Source: Palsa-504 sp963806335 (lineage in GTDB: Bacteria; Actinomycetota; Actinomycetes; Streptosporangiales; Streptosporangiaceae). From it: 64,000 nt of DNA. Positions within the stretch are counted from its first letter, which is position 1, and the number at the start of each line of letters is the position of its first letter. The DNA lies in contig CAWDXO010000008.1 in the NCBI GenBank assembly GCA_963806335.1, forward strand, positions 1-64,000, given 5' to 3'. Positions 35,076-42,679 of this stretch are shown here, piece by piece. A model generated the notes under the pieces. The model ran no database searches. It was given only the letters and a program-made list of their open reading frames with translations, and had not been told where the DNA came from. The translations under genes and the position numbers were made by a program.

Positions 35076-35221
35076 GGTGACGCGGTGGGCGCGCTGCGCC
35101 TGTCCCGGGAGCTCCTGCTCCACCAGGAGCGGGTGCTCGGCCCGCACCACCCCAACACCATCACCACCCGGCAAAGCATCGCGCATTGGGGAAGGACTAT
35201 GACAGAGGAAGGCGGCCAGTA
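35076..35221 (+). pseudogene. C-terminal end of a TPR (kinesin-light-chain-like) protein
   Basis: GDAVGALRLSRELLLHQERV followed by LGPHHPNTITTRQSIAHW is the standard last TPR_10/TPR_12 repeat of actinomycete STAND/TPR proteins. It ends at a natural stop at 35221. Everything upstream is missing. Confidence 0.65.
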
Positions 35222-35234
35222 GGGGCTCAGTGTC

Positions 35235-35300
35235 CCGTTCAGTTGATCTCTGCGACCGAAGCCTCCGGCTAGCTGGGTTTCGAAGAGCTGACCTGAACGG
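35235..35300. repeat. 8-bp inverted repeat, 50 bases apart
   Basis: CCGTTCAG at 35235-35242 and CTGAACGG at 35293-35300 are exact inverted copies on either side of a 50-base stretch, between the ends of two convergent remnants. It may be an old terminator or element end. Confidence 0.3.
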
Positions 35301-35369
35301 TTGGAGCAGCGGATGTTCGGGTCATCTTTTCGGTTTCGGCGGTGGAGGCTGTATTGAGGAGTAGGGCAT

Positions 35370-36358
35370 AAGTCCAGGTCTTCCCAGCCCTATGGCGCGG
35401 CCGGGGTACCGTCGGCCTCCCGCCCGAAACGGAACTGATCTGCAGGGCCTTGTTGCTTGAGGAAGAAGAGGAAGGATTCGAACATGCCGGCTGCTGGCAG
35501 CCAGGGCCAGCGCGGCAGCCTGCTCGTGCGCGCCCGACGCCCGCAGAATGTGCAGCAGGCTGGTCACGCCGGCCAGGTCGTCGAGGGAGACGTGGGCGGC
35601 CAGGTCACGGGCCAGCAGCGCGGCGGCCTGCGTCCCTACTCCCGGCAGCAGCCTGCCCGCCGGGCGCAGCAGCCTGGCCACGCTGCCCGGGTCGTCGAGG
35701 GAGGCGTGGACGGCTGCCCAGTGCGCGGGGCGGCGGTCCGCGCGCAGGAAGGCCGGAGGCTGGCAGAGGTAGAGGGCGGCGCGGACACTACCGGACGCGG
35801 CAGCGTTCTTGTGCAGCTGGACGGCGTCCCGGTACAGACCCCGGTCGTGGGCGGCGTCGCCGAGCGCGGCCTGGTCGCCGGGCGCGGCGTACGCGGCAGC
35901 GGCGGACCAGAAAGGTGACCGGTCAGCCTGCCCGCCAGGACAGCACTCGGCACCCCCAGGACATCAGCTGAGGACCGCCCGGTGCCAGTCAGCCCGGCAT
36001 CATCGAGCACAGCCAACTGCACGGCTATCCCCCTCTGCAAGCCCTCTAGCAGCATCACCGGCCCGGCCAGCGACTCAGCTGGCGTCGGCGCCTGCTGAAA
36101 GACCTGGTCAATGACCCGGGCCAGGTGGTCGGCACCTTGAGGATCGTCCGCAGTCGCAAGCTCCGGACGGCACTGCCGAGCAGTTGCCTGGATCGCGGCG
36201 GTGGCGGCTTGCCGCAGCGCGCGCTCTTGCTCACTACCGAGCACCAGCTCGGTCAGCTTCTTGCGGCCGGCGTCGGCAAGCTGCTCGACGAGCCACCCCC
36301 CAAGAACCTCAGCAACAAACACCACGCCAGCAGTCTGCCAGCCGTCATGCAGTCGCAC
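35370..36358 (-). pseudogene. STAND-associated repeat protein, several frameshifts and a nonsense codon
   Basis: The start at 36358 gives the usual N-terminal helical region of these proteins (LGGWLVEQLADAGRKKLTEL, ADHLARVIDQVF, LAGPVMLLEGLQRG) in frame for ~145 codons. After a shift near 35920 the repeat part continues in other frames (YAAPGDQAALGDAAHDRGLY; then LLARDLAAHVSLDDLAGVTS and LHILRASGAHEQAAALALAA). The C-terminal signature DQFRFGREADGTPAAP follows, after which the conserved Trp is a TAG stop before GWEDLD. At least three lesions make it dead. Confidence 0.65.
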
Positions 36359-36911
36359 GACACGCAGCTTTCACCTGGACAACCGCAACATCGACCGAAG
36401 GAATGACGCGAACACCGCAGAGTGCACCCGAACAGGACACTACCGCTGCTCCACCGCACCCAGCTCCACCAGCACACCCGGCTCCCTCCGCTGCAATCAG
36501 TGATTGATCGCAGCGAAGCGACAAGGAAACCGGAACACCCGAAACCAGGACGGAGTGTCCTCAACCAGCCCGAACTACTGTCGCCCAGCTACCGGAACCG
36601 CGTCCGCAAACTGTCGCCCAGGAACCAGAACCGAGATGTCAAGCATCTACCGGGCTCGCACAGGTGGGTGGGACCAGGGCCAATTGGCCCCCCGAAATGA
36701 GGTCGTCGCCGCCGCCGAGTTTATGCACAGGCATGCATAATCTTCCTTGATTCAGCCGGCGCCTTTATGTGGCTGCGGCAATTGCTACATAACCTTTTGA
36801 GGGACGCATAGGGCCAGCCGAATACGGACGCTCAGCCTTAGCGTCGGGGCGGGGCGCGTCTTTGCACGCAGATCGTCCAGTTATGCGATAGCGTCCGGCG
36901 CGACGCTGATC
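36359..36911. other. 550-base non-coding region
   Basis: I see no supported gene. The plus strand has loosely repeated CCGGAACC/CAGGAACCAGAACC words. An AT-rich dyad TTATGCA-N6-TGCATAA (36722-36741) stands out and is listed separately. Confidence 0.35.
36722..36741. promoter_or_regulatory. perfect dyad TTATGCA-N6-TGCATAA
   Basis: A 7-bp perfect inverted repeat in a GC-rich surrounding, with operator-like geometry. The genes on both sides are remnants, so any target is unclear. Confidence 0.3.
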
Positions 36912-37298
36912 GTGGCCGAGTCCTACGGTAACCGGCTCACCGCCTACGACATCGGACGCGACGGCGGCCTCGGCGGCCGTCGCACGTGGGCGGACATTCC
37001 CGGCGATCACCCGGACGGGATCTGCGCGGACTCCGAGGGCGCCGTCTGGCACGCCGACGTCGGCAGCCGGCGCTGCGTCGGGGTGCGTGAAGGCGGCGAG
37101 GTCCTGGACATCGTCAGCCTGGACCGGGGCGCCTTCGCCTGCGCGCTCAGCCGGGGGGACGACCCGCGCCTGTTCGTCGTCGGCGAGCACTACGGCGAAT
37201 CCCAGCCCGCGCCGCCCAGCGGCCAGGTCGTCGCCTTCCCGGCCCCGCACCCGGGGCCGGACGGCCCTGACAGCGAGCTTTTGAAAGATCGCGCCTAG
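36912..37298 (+). pseudogene. SMP-30/gluconolactonase C-terminal fragment
   Basis: The frame reads VAESYGNRLTAYDIGRDGGL, then GDHPDGICADSEGAVWHADV and DRGAFACALSRG. These are the last blades of the six-bladed SMP-30/gluconolactonase propeller, including the HPDGICxD metal-site region. The first ~150 residues, with the catalytic Glu, are absent, and codons before the GTG lose similarity within a few residues. It is a 5'-truncated gene. Confidence 0.6.
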
Positions 37299-37372
37299 CG
37301 GTCAGCTCTGTCAGCCCGGTATGGGCGAGGCCGGGCAAGTGCGCGATGCCCACCGCGGGGAGCGGACCTGGA

Positions 37373-37828
37373 TCAGCTCGGTTGCTCTGGCTGCGGCGCC
37401 AGGCTCTGCGCCCGCACCAGCAGGCTCCCGTACAGCAGCACGGAGGCGATGAAGCCGGCTGCCATGGCGTAGGACCACCAGTTGTTCTTGGTGATCACTG
37501 TCATCACCCCGGCGATGACAGTGAGGCCGATCAGGACGGCGCCCGAGCGTGCGAGCTGACGCGGCCGGTCCCCGCCGCCGCGGGCGGCGCGGATGACCAT
37601 GACAGCCCCGGCGAGCAGGCCGATCGCGACCACGACGTGCAGCCCGAGCAGCACGGTGCTGACGGCGTGAGCAGCCCCGGTGGTCTCCGACGGCTGCCCG
37701 ATCAGGTTGACCGCCATCCCGAGCAGGAACTGTGCTGACAGGAACACGAGCTGGTTCCGGGCCTCGCGGCGCATATTCATCCGGCTGGCCGACGCGGCCT
37801 GGACCGTTGTCTTCTCGTTTTCGCTCAT
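37373..37828 (-). CDS. four-TM membrane protein
   Basis: A 151-residue protein with four predicted membrane helices (about residues 24-42, 56-80, 94-112 and 118-138) and short polar ends. NNWWSYAMAAGF precedes the last helix. The start at 37828 (MSENEKTT) follows AAGGTGATG in a GGGAGAAGAGTCATGAAGG context; 37837 is an alternative. The general architecture is of small integral membrane proteins of unknown function. It is one of few intact genes in this stretch. Confidence 0.6.
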   Translation of the reverse strand: MSENEKTTVQAASASRMNMRREARNQLVFLSAQFLLGMAVNLIGQPSETTGAAHAVSTVLLGLHVVVAIGLLAGAVMVIRAARGGGDRPRQLARSGAVLIGLTVIAGVMTVITKNNWWSYAMAAGFIASVLLYGSLLVRAQSLAPQPEQPS

Positions 37829-37907
37829 CACCTTCATGACTCTTCTCCCTGATATCTAGCCATTGGATACCTCCGGTTCTCGCCCACGTCGCCGAGCGAG
37901 CGCGGGC

Positions 37908-38075
37908 ACTACGTGCTGAGCGACCGGGCTGACACCAGGCAGCACCGGGGTGCCCCCGCTCCCGCTAGGGCGTCGGCCCGGCGGGCGAACCCGGCCACCC
38001 CGTAGCCACGCCGCACCGCCTCGTTCAGGATGAGCCGCCCGATACCGCCGGGCGATCCGATACCGCGATCTTCAC
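37908..38075 (-). pseudogene. NAD(P)H-binding reductase N-terminal remnant
   Basis: After a GGAGG ribosome site the GTG at 38075 begins VKIAV. A frameshift follows and the Rossmann start continues as GSPGGIGRLILNEAVRRGYG and VAGFARRADALAGAGAP before decaying. It resembles the N-terminus of the intact reductase at 25210. No downstream part is present. Confidence 0.55.
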
Positions 38076-38697
38076 GTCCTAACCTCCACTGGCCAGATAA
38101 TTCGGAACCCGGGCCTCACAGTCACCAGCTGCATGTCTTCCTCTCTGGCCTGACGGGACGTCGTAATGCCAAGCCGTCATGCTGCGGAGATCACGTCCGG
38201 CCCGGGAGAACTCGCCGCTCCGGACATGTATCGGCTGCCTCAGTCAGCGTGCCGTCACCGACGCGGCGCGGACATCGGCCAACTGGCCGGCATTGCGCCC
38301 AGACACCGAGACGATCAGCAGGTGGAAACTACGCATCTCCCTCGACTCCCTCGGGCGCTGGGCGGACGGCACCGGGTCATTTCGTGGCCGCGCTGGGCAA
38401 CATCCGGCGTGCTGAGCCAGGCGCCGCACGCACCGGGCCGACTGGCGGCAAGCGCCGCTGCCGCCCGACCCGCGCGACCCCGACATCGTGCACGCCCATC
38501 AGCTTGCCGATAGGAATGGCAGCCCTCAGGCCCTCCCGCTGCACAACCAGCCTGGCCGGCACCCGGCCCGCCGGGCCCTCACCGTGGCGAGCCGCACAGA
38601 TCCACGAGGTGATCTTGATGACAGCTAGCCAGCCCACTCGGCGCCACGCCACGGCCGTGCGGCGGACCGAGCCTGAACGGCCATCACGATGACGATT
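38076..38697. other. 620-base region, probably decayed
   Basis: There are no intact genes. Short pieces such as GRWADGTGSF and HFVAALGNIRR in alternate frames at 38360-38410 suggest a frameshifted gene, but I cannot assign it. Confidence 0.3.
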
Positions 38698-38900
38698 ATG
38701 TGCCTGAGCTTGTCTCACCGCTTTGTTCCGGCCGAGGTGCTGGAGAAGCTCGCCGTCCCGGCCGGTGAATTGGGCGAGGTGCTGGCCCGGTTGCACGCGG
38801 TGCCGGGAGTCGACGAGGTGATGGTCTTGTCTACCTGTAACCGAATGGAGGTCTACGCGCAGCTCACCTCCCCGGCCGCGCTCGACGTCTTGCTGACGCT
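38698..38900 (+). pseudogene. hemA: glutamyl-tRNA reductase (HemA) N-terminal fragment
   Basis: The first ~65 codons match HemA: LSLSHRFVPAEVLEKLAVPA, then LHAVPGVDEVMVLSTCNRME with the catalytic Cys and STCNR motif intact. After VYAQLTSPAALDVL the frame enters unrelated sequence. The NADPH and dimerisation domains are absent, so this is a truncated second copy; a full hemA must be elsewhere. Confidence 0.65.
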
Positions 38901-38960
38901 GGTCACGTGGGAGCCGGTGCGCGGAGCCAGGCTGTCTTCGGCGCCCCGGTTTCCGCGCCA

Positions 38961-41822
38961 TCAGCGCGGCGGATCACTCCGCTGCCGGGTCACCTCGGCA
39001 GCGAGCTGGGCACGCGCGGAGATGTCCAGCTTGGCGAACACGTGCGCGAGATGGGCCTGCACGGTCCGGCGAGATATGTACAGGCGCTCGCCGATCTGGG
39101 GATTGGACAGTCCCTCGGCGACCAGCCCGGCGACGGTGAGCTCGGTCGGGGTCAGGCTGTGCCAGCCGACCCGCGGCCGTTGGCGCGCCCCCCGGCGGCC
39201 CCGCCTGATGCCGATCTCGCGCAGCGTGGCTTCGGCGCGAGCCAGATCGCGCGCCGCGCCGAGTTGCTCGTAGATGCCGATTGCCTGGTCCAGGAGCGGG
39301 CGGGCACGGTCGGCGTGCCCATGCCTGGCGAATGCGGCGCCCGCGTCCTGGCAGGAAAGCGCGAGCTCAAGGGGACGTGACCCGCGCGCGTAGGCGGCCG
39401 CGGCGGCTTGCAGGATCTCGGTGTCATCCTCGACCAGTCCCCGGCAGTGCAGCGCCGCGCCGGTCATCCAGGGCACCTCGTTGCGTGATGCCACCTCGGT
39501 GACCGCAGCCGACGCTCTCCTGGCCCGGCCGGTATCCCCACCGGCCAGCGCGAGCCGGACGAGATCGGCTCCGAGGGTCGGGTATTCAACGGCGTGCCCG
39601 GAGCCCGCATACGTGTCCCAGATGCCGGCCATGACGGCGAGCGCCTGCCCGGGCTCGCCGCCGGCCTCCAGGATGAGCGCCCGCGGCCACTCGGCCCACC
39701 TCATTCGGTCGCCGGGGCCCTGGCCGGCCAGGTCGCGGGCGGCAGCGGCAGCGGCCTGCTCGGCGCGTCGAAGGTCGTTGCGATGAAGGCTGATCAGGGA
39801 CAGCATGCCGTGGGCGTATACGCGGCTGTAGATATAGCCAGTCTCCTCCGTCAGCTCGATGCTCGCCTCGAGCTCAGCGATCGCATCATCCCACTCCCCG
39901 CAGACGAAGCGCTCGAAGGCAAGGAACACCTGGTAGCCCGCCAGGGGCCAGCGGACGCCGAGTTCCTCGCTGATCCGCATCCCGGTGCCGAGCGCGGACC
40001 TGCCGTCCTCAGGCCGGCCGAGTTCGACGAGGATGCGCCCCTGGGTTACCCGGACCGAGAAGCGGTGTCCCAGCCGGCCGGGGCTCTGGTCGGCCAGGCG
40101 CGTCGCCTCGTTCATGATCTGCAGCGCGTCGCGCAGGTGTCCGCGGGATTCCCAGGCCCGGGCCAGCGTGGTCATGGCGATGCTGGTGCTCATGGGATCG
40201 CCTGCTGATGCCGCCGCCGAGCGGGCCTCCTCCGCCGAGGCCGCGGCGCCGTCGAGATCTCCCAGCGACAGGCGGGCGAAGCTCACCCACGCCTGCGCCG
40301 CGGCCCGTTCCGTACCCGACAACGCAGGTGACAGGCCTGCCTGGTGCAGTTCCTGCAGCCCGTCGCGAACCTGTCCTTGTGCCAGCAACGCCCGGCCGAG
40401 GCAGGTCCGCACGGGGCCGTCCACGTCCGGGTCATGGTCACGGCCCAGCAGCGCCCGGCAGCCCGCTAGGGCGTCGGCGATCCGCCCAGCCAGCCACAGG
40501 CTTCCGGCTCGTTCGGCCAGCACCTGGTCGCGGCCCGGATCCTGTGGGTCCATCAGCCCGGCCGCCCGCTCCATCAGGTCAGCGGCCACATCCGGTGATC
40601 TCGCCGTTGCCTCCCGCGCTGCCCTGACCAGCCATCCGATGGCCTCAGCGTCCCCCCGCCTGGCTCCGCGCGCCAGCTGCTCGGCCACCTGCAAGACCGG
40701 GCCTCCCGAGGCCGCCAGCCGCTGCCCGGCCTCGCGGTGCAGCCCGCGGCGGACGCTGAGTGGCAGATCCTCATAGATGGCATCACGGATCAGGTCGTGC
40801 CGGAACCGGAGCCGCTCGCCATCGTCCTGCAGGACCTGCCCCGTGATCCCCTCCGCGAGCACCAGGGACAGCTCCAGCGCGGGACGGGCCGTGGTCACTG
40901 ACAGGTCGGTGACCGTGAAGCCCGATCCCAGGATCGACGCGGCCCGCAGCGCCTGCAGGGTGTCGTCGGGCAGGAAGCTCAGCCGCCGCAGGATCGTCAG
41001 CCGCAGCGTCGGCGGCAGGATCATCTCCGCCACCTCCGCGCGGCCGCCCGCGGTCTGGATCGCCCCCTCCTGGGCCAGCGCGGCCAGCAGCTCGGTCACG
41101 AACAGCGGATTACCCGCGGCCCCCGAAACCCGGGCCAGCAGCCCCGGACCCGGCACCGCCGCCACCGCCTCGGCCACCAGCTCCGTCACGGCCTGCCCGG
41201 CCAGACCACGCAGGGCCAGATGCCGCGCCCCGGCCGCCCCCAGCGCATCGGCCAGCCGGTCCAGCTCCGCCGCGCGCGGGGACGGCCGCATACACCCGAT
41301 GAGGGCCACCGGCAGATCCGTCACGCGGCGGCTCAGCGCACCTAGCGTCAGCAGGCTCGACGGATCGGCCCATTGCAGGTCATCCACGCCGATCACCAGT
41401 GGCCCGGTTAGCGCCAGTTCCTCCGCCAGGTCAGCGAACGCATCCACCGCACGGAACCGCAGCCCCGGGTCGCTGGTCACCGTGATTGGGTCCCGCTCCC
41501 CACCGCTCCCGGTCGCCAGCAGGTCCCCGATAGCCGCCCGCCGCGGATCCGGCGAATCCCGGGCACACCCGAACATGCCGGCCATCAGGCCGAACGGCCG
41601 GGTCCGCTCCAGCTCCTCCGCCTGGCCCGCTGCCACCTGCATCCCCCGGCCGCGCGCGTCCGCCAGCGCCTCGTCCAGCAGGCGCGTCTTACCGATCCCC
41701 GCCTCGCCCTCGATCAGTATGACCGCGGGGTGGCCCGCAGCAACCCGGTCCAGGGCCTCGGCTAGGACCCGGGTCTCCGTCGCGCGCCCGCGGATGCCAG
41801 GGACCGGCGCCAGCGTGGCCAT
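38961..41822 (-). CDS. LuxR-family (LAL) regulator with ATPase domain
   Basis: A 953-residue large ATP-binding LuxR regulator. The N-terminal AAA/STAND domain has Walker A EGEAGIGKTRLLDEAL near residue 34 and a Walker-B-like LVIGVDDLQWADPSSLLTLG. The middle is TPR-like helices. The C-terminal HTH has LTPTELTVAGLVAEGLSNPQ and SRRTVQAHLAHVFAKLDI. Such proteins activate target operons after binding an inducer; no neighbour suggests the target. The start at 41822 is the ATG at the domain boundary; an upstream in-frame GTG at 41888 adds a non-conserved 22 residues. It is divergent from the DUF4062 gene. Confidence 0.9.
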   Translation of the reverse strand: MATLAPVPGIRGRATETRVLAEALDRVAAGHPAVILIEGEAGIGKTRLLDEALADARGRGMQVAAGQAEELERTRPFGLMAGMFGCARDSPDPRRAAIGDLLATGSGGERDPITVTSDPGLRFRAVDAFADLAEELALTGPLVIGVDDLQWADPSSLLTLGALSRRVTDLPVALIGCMRPSPRAAELDRLADALGAAGARHLALRGLAGQAVTELVAEAVAAVPGPGLLARVSGAAGNPLFVTELLAALAQEGAIQTAGGRAEVAEMILPPTLRLTILRRLSFLPDDTLQALRAASILGSGFTVTDLSVTTARPALELSLVLAEGITGQVLQDDGERLRFRHDLIRDAIYEDLPLSVRRGLHREAGQRLAASGGPVLQVAEQLARGARRGDAEAIGWLVRAAREATARSPDVAADLMERAAGLMDPQDPGRDQVLAERAGSLWLAGRIADALAGCRALLGRDHDPDVDGPVRTCLGRALLAQGQVRDGLQELHQAGLSPALSGTERAAAQAWVSFARLSLGDLDGAAASAEEARSAAASAGDPMSTSIAMTTLARAWESRGHLRDALQIMNEATRLADQSPGRLGHRFSVRVTQGRILVELGRPEDGRSALGTGMRISEELGVRWPLAGYQVFLAFERFVCGEWDDAIAELEASIELTEETGYIYSRVYAHGMLSLISLHRNDLRRAEQAAAAAARDLAGQGPGDRMRWAEWPRALILEAGGEPGQALAVMAGIWDTYAGSGHAVEYPTLGADLVRLALAGGDTGRARRASAAVTEVASRNEVPWMTGAALHCRGLVEDDTEILQAAAAAYARGSRPLELALSCQDAGAAFARHGHADRARPLLDQAIGIYEQLGAARDLARAEATLREIGIRRGRRGARQRPRVGWHSLTPTELTVAGLVAEGLSNPQIGERLYISRRTVQAHLAHVFAKLDISARAQLAAEVTRQRSDPPR

Positions 41823-42124
41823 ACCCTGGATGCTACTGCCCCTCGACAGGCCGGGACGAGGCACGCCCAGCCCCGCCGCTCTCACCACCGGCCGGCCCGC
41901 CCGCGTCCGCCGCGCCGGTCACCTCATGCAAGGCCCTCAGCAAGCCGAGTCACCCGGTGAACCGGATCTCCCACGTTACGAGGGGAAGCCCACCATACCT
42001 GCGCGCCGAGGACTTGGTCGCCTGCGCTGGCCGGTGCTGGCTGACGGATTGGGTGCTTACGCGGGCTTGCTGGCCGGGATGGCTGGTTGCAGACTTGCGT
42101 GGTGGGCCAGCTCAGGGACGATCG

Positions 42125-42679
42125 GTGAGCCAGGGGCCGCGGGATGAGCCAGTTATCCGGACTCCTGACCGGCGTCTGCGGGTGTTCGTGAGTTCCACGC
42201 TGGGCGAGCTAGCCGAGGAGCGGCGGGCCGTCTCGCGCGCGATCGAGGCGCTGCGCCTGACCCCGGTGATGTTTGAGGTCGGGGCCCGGCCGTACCCGCC
42301 GCGGGAGGTGTACCAGCAGTACCTGGCGCAAAGCGACGTGTTCATCGGCGTGTACTGGCAGCGGTACGGGCAGCCCGCCCCGGGTATGCAGGTCTCCGGC
42401 CTGGAGGAGGAGTTCGACCTGTCCGGTGCGCTGCCCCGGCTGCTGTACGTCAAGGCGCCGGCGGCTGGCCGCGACCCTCGCCTGGGCGATCTGCTGGCCC
42501 GCATCCAGGATGACGCCTCGGTGTCTTACCGGCATTTCCGCACCCCCGCCGAGCTAGGCCGGCTGGTGCGTGATGACCTGGCGGTGCTGCTGAGTGAGCG
42601 GTTCGCCGCCGCTGCCGGCCAGGCCGCGGCCGCGGTGCCGTCGCCGGCCGGCGCCGCGGCCCCCGCCCGCTGCCGGTGA
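42125..42679 (+). CDS. DUF4062 protein, N-terminal half of a split STAND protein
   Basis: A 184-residue protein that is essentially one DUF4062 domain (LRVFVSSTLGELAEERRAV, MFEVGARPYPPREVYQQYL, SDVFIGVYWQRYG, SGLEEEFDL) with an Ala-rich linker. In relatives this domain is fused to the NB-ARC protein that follows. Here the frame stops four bases into the next gene (GTGA at 42676-42679). DUF4062 is a TIR/SEFIR-like alpha/beta domain found at the N-terminus of STAND proteins. The GTG at 42125 is a choice without a strong ribosome site; the frame is open further upstream. Confidence 0.75.
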   Translation: MSQGPRDEPVIRTPDRRLRVFVSSTLGELAEERRAVSRAIEALRLTPVMFEVGARPYPPREVYQQYLAQSDVFIGVYWQRYGQPAPGMQVSGLEEEFDLSGALPRLLYVKAPAAGRDPRLGDLLARIQDDASVSYRHFRTPAELGRLVRDDLAVLLSERFAAAAGQAAAAVPSPAGAAAPARCR

